A stretch of 64,000 bases of DNA from Massilia sp. NR 4-1 (lineage in GTDB: Bacteria; Pseudomonadota; Gammaproteobacteria; Burkholderiales; Burkholderiaceae_D): NCBI RefSeq assembly GCF_001191005.1, contig NZ_CP012201.1, positions 4,216,001 through 4,280,000 on the forward strand, written 5' to 3'. Positions within the stretch are counted from its first letter, which is position 1; the number at the start of each line of letters is the position of its first letter. The notes beneath the pieces are model-generated. The model did no database searches, was not told the origin of the DNA, and saw only the letters and a list, made by a program, of their open reading frames with translations. This document shows, in pieces, positions 32,386 to 43,420 of the stretch. Made by a program: the position numbers and the translations under genes.

Positions 32386-33356
32386 ATGCGTATCCTTATC
32401 ATCTGCCGCATCCAGGCCACGCCCACCAGCATGATGCCGGCGGCGAACCACAGCAGCTGTATGCCGACCGGATCGGTCCACAGCACCCGTACATAGCCCG
32501 GGTTCACCAGCGACAGCACCAGCATCACCGCCAGCGGCAGCAGCGACAGCACCCAGGCCGACATCTTGCCCTCGGCCGCCTGCACGCGCACCTGGCCCAG
32601 CAGCTTGAGGCGGGCGCGCGTCAGGCGGCTGACATTGCCCAGCAACTCGGCCAGATTGCCACCCGATTCGCGCTGGATCAGGACCGCGATCACCAGGTAG
32701 CGCAGATCGGTGAGCGGCACCCGCTGCGCCAGATTGTGCAGCGCCTCGTTCATCGACACGCCGTAGTGGATTTCCTCATAGGTGAGCTTGAATTCGCCCG
32801 CGAGCGGCTCGGGAAGTTCATTGCCGGCCATCTGCAGCACATTGGCAAAGGAGTGGCCGGCGCGCAGCGCGCGCGCGAGGAAGTCGGCGGCTTCCGGCAG
32901 CTGCTCCTCCACCTTCTTCAGACGCTTGCCGCGCGCGCGCAGCAGCACGAAGAGCGGCGCGGCGGCAGCCAGCAGCGGCAGCAGCAGCGAAGGCAAGGCC
33001 GGCAGGTCGAGCCAGAGCGGCAGGACCAGGGATGCCGCATCGGCCGTCAGTGCCCCACCCAGCAGGCGGCCCACAGTCCACGGCAAGCCGGCCTGCAACA
33101 GCAGGCGGTCCAGCGTGGCGATGCCCGGCAGGCGCCGCAGCCAGCTCTCCAGCCATGGCGATTCGCTGTAGCGCCGCTGTTTCAGGATGCCGCCCGCGCC
33201 CAGTCCTTCGCTGCGTGCCGACATCGAGCGCAGGCGGCGTGCAATGCGGCGCGCGCCGCCGCCATGCGTCCCCGACCACCAGAGCCAGACGCCTTCGATC
33301 ATGAAGATCACGGCCGCAAACAGCAACACGGCGAAGGCGGTAAACAGCATGTCCAT
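32382..33356 (-). CDS. tadB: Tad inner-membrane platform protein TadB
   Basis: T2SS GspF-domain protein of 324 aa with two N-terminal and two C-terminal hydrophobic segments. It starts MDMLFTAFAVLLFAAVIFMIE at ATG 33356, preceded by GAGGAG. The GspF domain covers about 170-290 (LPEAADFLARALRAGHSFANVL ... ALHNLAQRVPLTDLRYLVIAV). The next ATG (33350) is a possible alternative start. It lies 10 nt after tadA. Confidence 0.95.
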   Translation of the reverse strand: MDMLFTAFAVLLFAAVIFMIEGVWLWWSGTHGGGARRIARRLRSMSARSEGLGAGGILKQRRYSESPWLESWLRRLPGIATLDRLLLQAGLPWTVGRLLGGALTADAASLVLPLWLDLPALPSLLLPLLAAAAPLFVLLRARGKRLKKVEEQLPEAADFLARALRAGHSFANVLQMAGNELPEPLAGEFKLTYEEIHYGVSMNEALHNLAQRVPLTDLRYLVIAVLIQRESGGNLAELLGNVSRLTRARLKLLGQVRVQAAEGKMSAWVLSLLPLAVMLVLSLVNPGYVRVLWTDPVGIQLLWFAAGIMLVGVAWMRQMIRIRI

Positions 33357-33366
33357 GTCGCTCTCC

Positions 33367-34713
33367 TCACTCGAACACGCGGTCGGGATCGAAAGCGCTG
33401 TCCGGCACCGGCGCGCCGAAGGTGCGCAGGCGGTCGGCGAAGCGCGGCCGCAGCCCGGTGGCGCAGAAGTGGCCGCTGACACGGCCGTTTTCATCGACCC
33501 CGGTCTGCTCATAGCGGAAGATCTCGTGCATGGCGAGCATGTCGCCCTCCATGCCGGTGATCTCCTGCAGGCTGACCAGCTTGCGCGTGCCGTCCGTCAG
33601 GCGCGACACCTGCAGCACCACCGTCACGGCCGAACAGATCTGCTGGCGCGTGGCGCGCGGCGTCAGGTTGGCGCCGGCCATGCCCACCATATTCTCCAGC
33701 CGCGCCAGGGCGTCGCGCGGCGAGTTGGCGTGGATGGTGGCGAGCGAGCCTTCGTGGCCGGTATTCATCGCCTGCAGCATGTCCATGGCTTCGGCGCCGC
33801 GCACCTCGCCCAGGATGATGCGGTCGGGCCGCATGCGCAGCGCGTTGCGCACCAATGAACGCTGCGTGACTTCGCCGCGCCCTTCGATATTCGGCGGCCT
33901 TGTTTCCAGGCGCACCACGTGCGGCTGGCGCATCTGCAGCTCGGCCGCGTCCTCGATGGTGACGATGCGCTCAGTCGGCGGAATGAAGCCGGACAGCACA
34001 TTCAGCAAGGTGGTCTTGCCGCTGCCGGTGCCGCCCGAAATCAGGATATTGATCTTGGCCCGGCCCAGGGCGCGCAGCACCTCGATCATGGGCGGGGTCA
34101 GGCTTTTATAGCTGAGCATCTGCTCGATGCTGAGCGGGTTGGCGGCGAAACGGCGGATCGACAGGATGGGGCCATCCACCGCCAGCGGCGGAATGATGGC
34201 GTTCACGCGCGAACCGTCCGGCAGGCGCGCATCGACCATGGGACTGGATTCGTCCACGCGCCGGCCCACGCGCGAGACGATCTTCTCGATGATCTTCATC
34301 AGGTGGGCATCGTCGTGGAAGCTGACGGCGGTCAGCTCCAGCCGGCCGGCGCGCTCCACATACACTTTGGCGTGGGTGTTGACCAGGATGTCCGAGACGC
34401 CGGGATCGGCCAGCAGCGGTTCCAGCGGGCCGAAACCCAGCATCTCGTGCTGGATGTCGAGCACCAGGCTATGGCGCTCCGACTGGTTCAGCACGATGCG
34501 CTCTTCCTCGATGATGCGCTGGACCAGCAGCGCCAGCTCGTGCTTGAACTGTTCCGGCGTCAGGCGCTTCAGGCGTTCCAGGTCGATGCGGTCCAGGATG
34601 GCCTGGTGCATGGACTTCTTCAACTCGCGGTAGGCGGCACTGGCCATGCCGGCCGGCGTGGCGCAGGCGGCGCGGGCGTCGTCGGCAAGCGCAAGGCGTT
34701 CGCGCAGGCTCAT
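33367..34713 (-). CDS. tadA: Tad pilus assembly ATPase TadA/CpaF
   Basis: Hexameric cytoplasmic secretion ATPase of 448 aa powering Flp pilus assembly. Walker A GGTGSGKTTLLN, the Asp box in IVTIEDAAELQM, Walker B RIILGEVRGAEAMDML and the His box TGHEGSLATIHANSP are all present. ATG 34713 with GAGGAG upstream is preferred to GTG 34734. It belongs to the CpaF subfamily, with the long N-terminal domain. Confidence 0.97.
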   Translation of the reverse strand: MSLRERLALADDARAACATPAGMASAAYRELKKSMHQAILDRIDLERLKRLTPEQFKHELALLVQRIIEEERIVLNQSERHSLVLDIQHEMLGFGPLEPLLADPGVSDILVNTHAKVYVERAGRLELTAVSFHDDAHLMKIIEKIVSRVGRRVDESSPMVDARLPDGSRVNAIIPPLAVDGPILSIRRFAANPLSIEQMLSYKSLTPPMIEVLRALGRAKINILISGGTGSGKTTLLNVLSGFIPPTERIVTIEDAAELQMRQPHVVRLETRPPNIEGRGEVTQRSLVRNALRMRPDRIILGEVRGAEAMDMLQAMNTGHEGSLATIHANSPRDALARLENMVGMAGANLTPRATRQQICSAVTVVLQVSRLTDGTRKLVSLQEITGMEGDMLAMHEIFRYEQTGVDENGRVSGHFCATGLRPRFADRLRTFGAPVPDSAFDPDRVFE

Positions 34714-34738
34714 GGTGTTCTCCTCGGGCGGCACGGGT

Positions 34739-35914
34739 TCACTGTTCGGCTTCGCTACGGCCGAACAGACGGTTGAACAGTCCCTTGTTTTCCAGCACGC
34801 GCCGTTCCGTCACCAGCGCCACCAGCTCGGCCAGGCTGCGCGCCACCGGGCTGCTGCGCGAAAGCTGCAGCACCGGCACGCCCTGGTTCACCGAATCGGT
34901 GGCGCACAGATAATCGTTGGGTACCGTGTGCAGCACATCGGCGCCAAGCGCCTGCTCCAGGTCCGCCAGGCGCAGCTTGCCGCCCTTCTCGTAGCGGTTG
35001 ACGATCAGGCGGGTGCGCTCGGACGGATAGCCGAGCGAGCGGAAGATGTCGAGCAGGCGGCGGCCGTCGCGGATATCCGGCAGGGCCAGTTGCAGCACCG
35101 GGTAGATGGCGTCGGCGCAGTCGAGGGCGCGCAGCGACAGGGCATCGATCTGGCGCCCCACATCGAGCACGATATAGTCGTAATGCTGGCGCGCCACGCG
35201 CAGGATGGTGTCCATATGCTCGGGCTTCATCGCCACGGTCTGGCCAGGATCGTCGGCCGCCGCCAGCACGCCGAAGCCGGGCGAGACATGCACCAGGCTC
35301 GATTCCAGAAAGGCGCCATCCATGCGGCCGATCTGGGCGCAGATATCGGACAGGGTCATGCAGGGCTTCTGGTCCGACACATACAGCGTGGCATCGCCGA
35401 ACTGGCCGTGCAGATCGATCAGCAGCACCTTCTTGTCGGCCAGGGCCGCCAGCGCATAGCCGAAATTGGTGGAAAGGAAGGTGGCACCGCTGCCGCCCTT
35501 ACAAGAGATGAAGGCCAGCGCCTTGCCGTCGCGCATGCGCGTGACGCCGGTCTCAACCTCGATGCGGTCGATGGCCTCGTGGAAGGCGCGGTGCACCAGC
35601 GGCAGCGGCAGCACTTCGCGCATGCCGGCGCGCATGGCGCGGATCAGCAGGTCCTGCTGCGGTTCGCGCGCCAGCAGGATGAAACGGGCCTGCGGATACA
35701 GGCGCGCCAGCCGCTCCACCATATCCGCCTCGCCCGGCTCGACATCGCTGGCGTCGAAGATCACCAGCTCCGGCGCATCGGACATGATGCGTTCCACCGC
35801 ATCGCGCAGTCCAGCGCGCGCGGCCGCCAGCTGCACCGGCGGCATGCGCGCCGAACCCTGGGCGCCGATCTCCGCATGCAGCTGCCTATCGTTACTGATC
35901 ATCAGTGCCTTCAT
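34739..35914 (-). CDS. tadZ: Tad localisation ATPase TadZ/CpaE
   Basis: Protein of 391 aa with an N-terminal receiver-like domain (about 1-125; it keeps DAPELVIFDASD but lacks an obvious full phospho-site) and a C-terminal ParA/MinD-like ATPase. The ATPase carries the deviant Walker A CKGGSGATFLSTN and an LLIDLHGQFGDATL switch region. CpaE/TadZ proteins place the Tad machinery at a pole. It starts 30 nt after the TadE-like gene. Confidence 0.93.
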   Translation of the reverse strand: MKALMISNDRQLHAEIGAQGSARMPPVQLAAARAGLRDAVERIMSDAPELVIFDASDVEPGEADMVERLARLYPQARFILLAREPQQDLLIRAMRAGMREVLPLPLVHRAFHEAIDRIEVETGVTRMRDGKALAFISCKGGSGATFLSTNFGYALAALADKKVLLIDLHGQFGDATLYVSDQKPCMTLSDICAQIGRMDGAFLESSLVHVSPGFGVLAAADDPGQTVAMKPEHMDTILRVARQHYDYIVLDVGRQIDALSLRALDCADAIYPVLQLALPDIRDGRRLLDIFRSLGYPSERTRLIVNRYEKGGKLRLADLEQALGADVLHTVPNDYLCATDSVNQGVPVLQLSRSSPVARSLAELVALVTERRVLENKGLFNRLFGRSEAEQ

Positions 35915-35944
35915 GACTATTCCTTTCGCGTGGCTTGCGGCGTT

Positions 35945-36499
35945 TCAGGGAGAAAGCGGTGCACCCGGCGTGAAACCCAGCGACTCGGCATGCACCACCA
36001 CGGTGGAACGCGGCAAAGCAAGCTGCAGGGGCAGCGGCACCGTGGAAACAAAGGGCAAGGATGGACAATCGCCGCCATTGCCGCACCAGCGCACCCGCAC
36101 GAAGCGGATGCAGGAGGCGCCCTGCGGGTCGCGCAGGCAGTTGAAGGCATTGCCGGCGGGGCTGGCCGGCATGGGCGACGCCGGCAACAGCGCGCCCGTT
36201 GCATCCAGCCGCAGATAATCGATGGCGAGGTTGCCGCCATTGATCGTGCCGTCCAGCGTGGCGGCGCCGAACATGGCTTGCTGGCGCAGCTGCGCCATGG
36301 CGGCGCTGTCGGAAAAGTCCGCCATGGCCGCCGCGCGCGCCGCGCGCCGCGCCACTTCCTGGCTCAGGTTCAGCAGATACATATAGCGCGCCAGTTCCAT
36401 CCAGCCCAGCAGGAAGAGGAAGAAAACCAGGCTGGCCAGCGCCACCTCGACCGTGGTGGCACCGTGCTGGCGGCGCAGGATGGGCGGCTTAGTTGACAT
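35945..36499 (-). CDS. TadE-like minor pseudopilin (first copy)
   Basis: Pseudopilin-like protein of 184 aa: a short basic leader (MSTKPPILRRQHGATTVEVA) precedes one hydrophobic helix (LASLVFFLFLLGWMELARYMY). A soluble domain with four cysteines follows (NCLRD, ASCIR, RWCGN, GDCPS). It matches the TadE_like family, whose leader is cleaved by the TadV peptidase. It overlaps the upstream tadE-like gene by 11 nt. TadE and TadF cannot be told apart here. Confidence 0.88.
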   Translation of the reverse strand: MSTKPPILRRQHGATTVEVALASLVFFLFLLGWMELARYMYLLNLSQEVARRAARAAAMADFSDSAAMAQLRQQAMFGAATLDGTINGGNLAIDYLRLDATGALLPASPMPASPAGNAFNCLRDPQGASCIRFVRVRWCGNGGDCPSLPFVSTVPLPLQLALPRSTVVVHAESLGFTPGAPLSP

Positions 36500-36941
36500 A
36501 GGGCTGCACCGAAGAACCGGACAGGGTGATGCTGCCCGCCCCCAGGAGATTGAACAGCGGGTCGCTGAGCTGGATCTGCACCGTGACGCCGATCCGCTGC
36601 GGCAGCGTGCCGCCGCAGGGCAGATCGTCGCAGCGCACCGAGATCTGCCCTGTGCCCGGGCGGGTATCGAGTGCAGCCTCGCTGACCGCATCCAGCACCA
36701 GCTGGCCCGCATGCGCCGCCAGCACCGGCGCCAGCATGGGATTGGCCAGCTCGGGACGCGGCATGGTCGCCATATAGCGGGCGGCATCGAAGGCCGCCCT
36801 TTGCAGCACGGTGTAGTGCCACATCATGCGCCCGCCCATCAGCAGCACCGCCAACAACAGCACCGCCATGTCCAGCACCACGGCCAGCTCGATGGCGACC
36901 ACGCCGCCCTGGCCGCACCGCCTGCGCCTCGGCGCGCTCAT
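36489..36941 (-). CDS. TadE-like minor pseudopilin (second copy)
   Basis: Protein of 150 aa with a basic leader and a helix in GQGGVVAIELAVVLDMAVLLLAVLL (pseudopilin-type Glu in the helix). A short soluble domain with one Cys pair (VRCDDLPCGG) follows. Its ATG overlaps the stop of the TadG gene by 4 nt. Probably TadE or TadF; both pseudopilins are needed in described Tad systems. Confidence 0.85.
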   Translation of the reverse strand: MSAPRRRRCGQGGVVAIELAVVLDMAVLLLAVLLMGGRMMWHYTVLQRAAFDAARYMATMPRPELANPMLAPVLAAHAGQLVLDAVSEAALDTRPGTGQISVRCDDLPCGGTLPQRIGVTVQIQLSDPLFNLLGAGSITLSGSSVQPYVN

Positions 36942-38350
36942 CGCAGCAGCTCCACCGGCGTGCCCAGGCTCTGCTCACTGGCCAGGCCCGCGAATTCGGC
37001 GCTGATGGCCGCGCCGCTGGCCGGCGCCACCATGAAGAAGGTGCCGATCGCCAGCACGCTGGCCTGCTGCAGCTGCCCGGCCGGCACCGGACAGGCCAGC
37101 AGCGGAATTTGCAGCAGGCGCCGGCGCGCCACGCCGACATTGCCCGCCGGCGCCGTTACCATGGCGGCATAGGGCGCGGACAGGGCAGGATAGGATGGCG
37201 CCGTCGGCGCGCCCGGCGAGGCCGGATACAACTGCGGCCAGTAAGCGCGCGGATACGCCGCGCCGGAAGGCGAGATCACGGCCGGGCCATAGGCCCATAG
37301 CGGTCCGTAAGCGGCGGGGTTCACCACCGGTTCCGGCAAGGGATCGGCCACGGTGCTCAGCGGTTTGCCGGGCGTGCCGGCTGCGGTGGGCTGGGCATAG
37401 GGTGCGCTGGGCGCCACGCCCATCCAGCTGCCGGCCGCAAACGACGCGACATTGCTGTCCGGCGGTGCCGCCAGCGGCGTGCAGGAAAGGGGATCGGCCG
37501 GCGCACCATAGCTGTTGAAGCGGGAGTTGAGCTGCGGCGCCAGGGTGAACGGGGTTTTGCGGCGCACCGTCAATGGCTGGCTGCCGATGCGGCGCAGATG
37601 CAGACGGCCGGCGCACATGAAGGGCGCCAGCACGGCGTCTTCGGTATTGGCCAGCGTGCCCAGCGTGCCGGCGGCGCTGACGGGATCGACCAGGAAGTAT
37701 TCGCCACTGCCGGCGCCCAGCGCCGGATTCAGATTCAACAGGTTGTAGCTGACGCCGCGCCGGAAGCCATACTGCACCAGCTCATCGACCGGTCCGGCGA
37801 TATTGCGCGTCTTGCTGGGCGCCGGGTCCATGGCGCACACCGCCAGCGGCGCGATGCCCAGGCCGGAGCGCCCAGCCACCGCCACGGCAGCCACCTGCTG
37901 GCTGGCCTGGGCCGGCGCCAGCAGGAACAGGAAGGCGGTGGCGACCGTGCCATGCTCCTCCGCCAGCTGGCGCGTATCGACGCGGGCGAAGATCCGTCCA
38001 GAAGGGCTGGCGACGGTATCGGCCGCGCTATGCCACGGGCCGCCGGGATCGTCGGCAAAGCTCAGGGCCGCGCTGGACCAGCCGACCGGCTGCGAATAGC
38101 GGTAGTGGCTGGCGCCAGCAGTCTGCGCCGCATGCGACAAGGCATTGTTGACGCCAGCCGCCGTGCCATTCAGCTCGCGCGCCGCCGCCAATGCCGCGCT
38201 GTCGGCCAGGGTGCGCATCTCCTGTTCGCGGCTGTACAGCTGGCCCAGGTCGATCACGAGACCCAGCAGGCCAAGCAGCAGCACGACCAGCAGGCCAAAC
38301 ATCAGCGCGATCGCGCCGCGCTGGCGGCGCAGGGAGGAGCGCAGCTTCAT
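36938..38350 (-). CDS. tadG: TadG-like pilus assembly protein
   Basis: Protein of 470 aa with an N-terminal TadG-type leader and helix (RQRGAIALMFGLLVVLLLGLLGLVIDLGQLY) followed by the REQEMRTLADSAALAAAREL segment typical of TadG/TadE_G proteins. A large periplasmic part rich in Pro, Ala and Ser follows. No clear von Willebrand A metal site is visible. ATG 38350 overlaps the lipoprotein stop by 4 nt. It was chosen because upstream residues are unlike a membrane leader. Confidence 0.88.
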   Translation of the reverse strand: MKLRSSLRRQRGAIALMFGLLVVLLLGLLGLVIDLGQLYSREQEMRTLADSAALAAARELNGTAAGVNNALSHAAQTAGASHYRYSQPVGWSSAALSFADDPGGPWHSAADTVASPSGRIFARVDTRQLAEEHGTVATAFLFLLAPAQASQQVAAVAVAGRSGLGIAPLAVCAMDPAPSKTRNIAGPVDELVQYGFRRGVSYNLLNLNPALGAGSGEYFLVDPVSAAGTLGTLANTEDAVLAPFMCAGRLHLRRIGSQPLTVRRKTPFTLAPQLNSRFNSYGAPADPLSCTPLAAPPDSNVASFAAGSWMGVAPSAPYAQPTAAGTPGKPLSTVADPLPEPVVNPAAYGPLWAYGPAVISPSGAAYPRAYWPQLYPASPGAPTAPSYPALSAPYAAMVTAPAGNVGVARRRLLQIPLLACPVPAGQLQQASVLAIGTFFMVAPASGAAISAEFAGLASEQSLGTPVELLR

Positions 38351-38634
38351 TTTCCACCACTGACGCCGATGGTGAAGGCGCTCGGCTGCGGCGCCGGCGC
38401 ACTGAAGGACTTGCGGTACTGCTCCTGCGCCTGCAGCGCCGCCGCGCCGTCGATGCCGCGCACCTGTTCCGGATTGACGCCACCGGGATGGATGCGCTGG
38501 CGCGCCATGGCGGCCCGCACGGCGTCGCCGAATCGCGCATCCCATTGCGGCGTGCTGCTGGCGGCGTCGATGCCGGCGCAGCCCGACAGCAGCGCGCCGG
38601 CGCCGGCCAGCAGCAAGGTCAGTGCCTGTTTCAT
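38347..38634 (-). CDS. Small lipoprotein of the Tad operon
   Basis: Lipoprotein of 95 aa with lipobox LLSGC (Cys 19) and a short mature part (PQWDARFGDAVRAAMARQRI ... ALQAQEQYRKSFSAP). It lies between the CpaC secretin (9 nt gap) and tadG, where many Tad loci keep a CpaD/RcpB-type outer-membrane accessory protein. It is much shorter than those, so it may be a pilotin-like partner of the secretin. The function is inferred from position only. Confidence 0.75.
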   Translation of the reverse strand: MKQALTLLLAGAGALLSGCAGIDAASSTPQWDARFGDAVRAAMARQRIHPGGVNPEQVRGIDGAAALQAQEQYRKSFSAPAPQPSAFTIGVSGGK

Positions 38635-38643
38635 GGTCGGCTC

Positions 38644-40383
<1,740 letters not shown>

Positions 40384-40392
40384 GGCGGCTCC

Positions 40393-41271
40393 TCACAGGC
40401 ACTCCCGGCGGCTGCGCAAGCCGTCGATCACGCCGCTGCAGGTTTTCCCCGCCACGGCGGCAGGCTGGGTGCTGCGCACGCGCCGCGGTACCGGAGCCGG
40501 CACCGCCTCCGGCGTCATGGCGGCCGGGATGGCAGCGGCCGGCGGCAGCGCGGCGCCGGCCACCTGGCCGCCCAACAGCGAGAGCTTGGTGGCGCCATCG
40601 GTCACGCCCGGATGCGGGTCGACCTGGTTGCGCAGCGCCAGGGACAGGCTGCCCACGCTGCGCGCCAGGTCCAGCTTCTCGGCCTGCACCGGCGTCACCT
40701 CCAGCGTCACGGCATTCACCACGCGCGGCTTGGTATCGTCGCGGCTCACTTCCTGCGCCACGGCCAGCACCAGGATCCGTTCCAGCACGATCTTGGAGAT
40801 GGCCGCCTCCTGCGTGCCACGCGCGCCGCCCTCGGCCTGCATATTGACCAGGATGTCGACGAAGTTGCCGGGCAGGGCGAAACCCGCCACGCCCACCACA
40901 TCGTTGACGCGCACCGTGATGGCGCGCTTGCCTTCGGCGATCAGGGCCGACAGGCCGCCCAGGGTGCCGGCCGGCGCCAGCTTGGCCGCCGTCAGCGGCT
41001 CGCCGCGCAGCACGCTCGACTTGAGCACGCGCCCATTCAGTTGCAAGGGATCGCGCAGGGCGCCCTGCGGCAGGCTGGCCGCCGGCCAGTCGGCCAGCTT
41101 CAGCATGTCCGGCGCCAGACGCTGGCCCAGGTTGACATCGATGCCGGCCACCACGATGCGCGCCGCCGCGCCGCTGTTCTTGTGCAGCAGCCAGCGCGAA
41201 GCCAGCACCACGGCGCACAGGCCCAGCGCCACGGCCGCCGCCATCATCAGATATGCGCGCCGGTTTTTCAT
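40393..41271 (-). CDS. cpaB: Flp pilus assembly protein CpaB/RcpC
   Basis: Protein of 292 aa with an N-terminal transmembrane helix (AYLMMAAAVALGLCAVVLASRW) and an SAF domain (about 38-105; IVVAGIDVNLGQRLAPDMLKL ... SSVLRGEPLTAAKL) followed by an RcpC-type region (ITVRVNDVVGVAGFALPGNFV). It is a periplasmic partner of the secretin. ATG 41271 overlaps the upstream ATPase stop by 4 nt, suggesting coupled translation. A possible LytR-C-like tail is not visible. Confidence 0.93.
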   Translation of the reverse strand: MKNRRAYLMMAAAVALGLCAVVLASRWLLHKNSGAAARIVVAGIDVNLGQRLAPDMLKLADWPAASLPQGALRDPLQLNGRVLKSSVLRGEPLTAAKLAPAGTLGGLSALIAEGKRAITVRVNDVVGVAGFALPGNFVDILVNMQAEGGARGTQEAAISKIVLERILVLAVAQEVSRDDTKPRVVNAVTLEVTPVQAEKLDLARSVGSLSLALRNQVDPHPGVTDGATKLSLLGGQVAGAALPPAAAIPAAMTPEAVPAPVPRRVRSTQPAAVAGKTCSGVIDGLRSRRECL

Positions 41272-42674
41272 TTGATGCTTTCGTAGAGGCTGGCGTCGGC
41301 CGCCTCGCAGTTGTGCAGCACCGGGCCGCTGGACAAGGCCGCGGCGGCGCTGTCCTCGTCCACGGCGGCGAACATGCTGCTCCAGGCCTGCTCCAGGGCG
41401 GCGCGCGTCAGGCGCGGCGCGGCACCCGTGAAGCCGGCAAAGTCCACCAGCCGGCTCACCACTTCGCGCGGATAGCAGGCCAGCAAAGGCTCGCCGCTGC
41501 CGCCATGCAGCTCGGCGATCAGATAGCCGAGCATGGCCTCGTCCGGCGCGATATCGGCGGCAGCGCAGTGCTGGCGGAACAGGGCGCGGTAGGCGTCCTC
41601 GCCGATGGCGCCGACGGCGATCTTGTAGGCGACACGGCGCAACGCGGCGCTGTCGAGCAGGGCGTGCGGCGCCAGGCTGGTGGCGAACACCAGCACCGCA
41701 TCGAACGGCAGGCTGAATTGATGGCCGCCCTGCAGCGTGAGCTGGTCGCGGCGCGCATCGAGCGGCTGGGCGAAGCGGTTCAGCAGGTCGGCCGGGCGCA
41801 CGCGCTGGCGTCCCAGGTCGTCGATGATGAACAGGCCGTTGTTGGCCTTGAGATGGGGCGGCGCCTGGTAGCAGCCGCTGTAGGCGTCGTAACGCAGGTC
41901 GAGCATATCGGCCGCCAGCTCGGCGCCGGCCTGCACCACGGGCCGCCGGCACAGCACCCAGCGGCTGTCACCGTGGCGCCGCTCCAGCGGCTGGCGGCCC
42001 GCCGCGCCGGCCGGCGGCAGATGCAGCAGCGGATCGTAGATCTGCACGATTTCCTGGCCCAGCGCCAGCGCATACGGCACCGCCACCACGCCCTGCAGCA
42101 GGCCGCCCAGTTTGCGCGCCAGCGTGCTCTTGCCGCTGCCGGGCGGGCCATACAGGAAGATCGAGCGGCCCGAGTGCAGGGCCGCGCCGGCCAGCGCATG
42201 CACGCTGGCCGGCAGGCAGTCGCCGGCAAACACCTCGGCCATATCGTCGGCGGTGATGGCGGCCAGCAAGCCGGCCTGGCGCTGCAGCACGGCGCAGTAG
42301 GCTTCCAGCGTGACCGGGGCAGGACCGGCGTAACGGCAGCGCTCCAGCCAGGCGGCGGCGCGCTGGCGGCCGGCGCCGGTCAACTGGTACTGCACGTCGA
42401 TGTCGGAGTCGCCGCGCCAGGCCACTTCGGCCAGCTGCTCGGCCACCAGGAAGTCGAGCAGCTCGCGCAGCACATTGAGCGACAGGCGCAGGCGGGTGGC
42501 CAACGCGGGCAGCGGACTGCGGCCGGCGATGAACAGGGTCTTGCCCAGCAGTTCGACCAGCATCGGCTGTTCCAGTCCGGTGTCGCGCACGGTCTTCGCT
42601 TGCGGCGGCAGCAGCGGTGCCGCCTCCTCATTGGCGCCGCCGAAAACGGCGGCCAGGGTTTCGCTTTCCATCAT
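41268..42674 (-). CDS. Winged-helix / AAA ATPase inserted in the Tad operon
   Basis: Protein of 468 aa. An N-terminal winged-helix-like region covers about 36-115 (PALATRLRLSLNVLRELLDFL). An AAA module has Walker A GPPGSGKS (176-183) and Walker B LFIIDDLGRQR (about 282-286 for FIIDD), then a sensor-like AFATS region (VLVFATSLAPHALLDSAAL). It is not TadA or TadZ. AGGAGG precedes ATG 42674. It overlaps both neighbours by 4 nt, so it is clearly part of the operon. Its role is unknown; a regulator or a remodelling ATPase of pilus assembly are two options. Confidence 0.85.
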   Translation of the reverse strand: MMESETLAAVFGGANEEAAPLLPPQAKTVRDTGLEQPMLVELLGKTLFIAGRSPLPALATRLRLSLNVLRELLDFLVAEQLAEVAWRGDSDIDVQYQLTGAGRQRAAAWLERCRYAGPAPVTLEAYCAVLQRQAGLLAAITADDMAEVFAGDCLPASVHALAGAALHSGRSIFLYGPPGSGKSTLARKLGGLLQGVVAVPYALALGQEIVQIYDPLLHLPPAGAAGRQPLERRHGDSRWVLCRRPVVQAGAELAADMLDLRYDAYSGCYQAPPHLKANNGLFIIDDLGRQRVRPADLLNRFAQPLDARRDQLTLQGGHQFSLPFDAVLVFATSLAPHALLDSAALRRVAYKIAVGAIGEDAYRALFRQHCAAADIAPDEAMLGYLIAELHGGSGEPLLACYPREVVSRLVDFAGFTGAAPRLTRAALEQAWSSMFAAVDEDSAAAALSSGPVLHNCEAADASLYESIK

Positions 42675-43183
42675 GCTGGTCCTCCTGTATGAGCAACCGA
42701 TTCTAGCGACGTGTTTCCTAGTGGATATTGATCGGCGGCAAAAGGTTGGACCGTGGCCGGCAGCGGCCGATGCGCCCACGCCACAAGCAGCAGCGCGCCC
42801 AGCGCCACCGCCACGCCATACGGCAGGCGGCGGCGCGGCGGCCGCGCCAGCAAGGCCAGCAGCGCCAGCACACCGCCGATCAGGAAGGCCAGCCAGGCGA
42901 TCTGCAGCGCGCCCAAGGGGCCGGTGAAAGCGCCCACCATGATCAGCAGCTTGACGTCGCCGGCCGCCATGGCGCCGCGCAGATACAGCGGCAGGAACAG
43001 CAGGCCGCCGGCCGCCATGCCGCCCAGCGCCGGCAACAGCGGCAGGTTCAACTTCCAGCGCAGCGCAAAAGCCAGCAGCAGGCCGCCCAGCACCAGCAGA
43101 TTGGGAATGCGGCGCCAGGCCAGGTCGGTGATGGCCGCCTGCAGCAGCAGGCAGAGCAGAAGAATTTCGAGCACGTTCAGCAT
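42671..43183 (-). CDS. tadV: Tad prepilin peptidase TadV/CpaA
   Basis: Inner-membrane aspartyl peptidase of 170 aa that cleaves the Flp and TadE/F leaders. Catalytic aspartates are in ITDLAWRRIPN (first) and AMAAGDVKLL (the GD of the GxGD-type motif). About five transmembrane helices are seen. It is a short type IV peptidase lacking the methyltransferase half, as usual for TadV. ATG 43183 is preferred to TTG 43195. Confidence 0.92.
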   Translation of the reverse strand: MLNVLEILLLCLLLQAAITDLAWRRIPNLLVLGGLLLAFALRWKLNLPLLPALGGMAAGGLLFLPLYLRGAMAAGDVKLLIMVGAFTGPLGALQIAWLAFLIGGVLALLALLARPPRRRLPYGVAVALGALLLVAWAHRPLPATVQPFAADQYPLGNTSLESVAHTGGPA

Positions 43184-43243
43184 GGCCGGCTCCAAAAGGC
43201 TGCCGGCACGCAGCCGGCAGCCAATGCGCTCGCCGCAAGGGCG

Positions 43244-43420
43244 TTACGGGGTGAGCAGGGCAGCGATATTGGTGAAGCGGGCCAGCAGGGCCGGCGTGAA
43301 CAGCGCGAGCGCCGCCACGATCGCCGCCGCCATCAGCGCCGCGATCAGACCGTACTCGATGGCCGTGGCGCCCTCCTCATCGCGCGCAAAACGGCTCAGT
43401 GCTTGTTTCAAGGTATCCAT
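43244..43420 (-). CDS. flp: Flp-family major pilin
   Basis: Prepilin of 58 aa. A leader MDTLKQALSRFARDEEG ends in the Gly of the processing site, followed by ATAIEYGLIAALMAAAIVAA, with the Glu-Tyr pair characteristic of Flp pilins. GGGAG before ATG 43420 gives a good ribosome-binding site. It is the first gene of the leftward Tad operon, 60 nt before tadV. Only one Flp gene is seen in the locus. Confidence 0.95.
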   Translation of the reverse strand: MDTLKQALSRFARDEEGATAIEYGLIAALMAAAIVAALALFTPALLARFTNIAALLTP

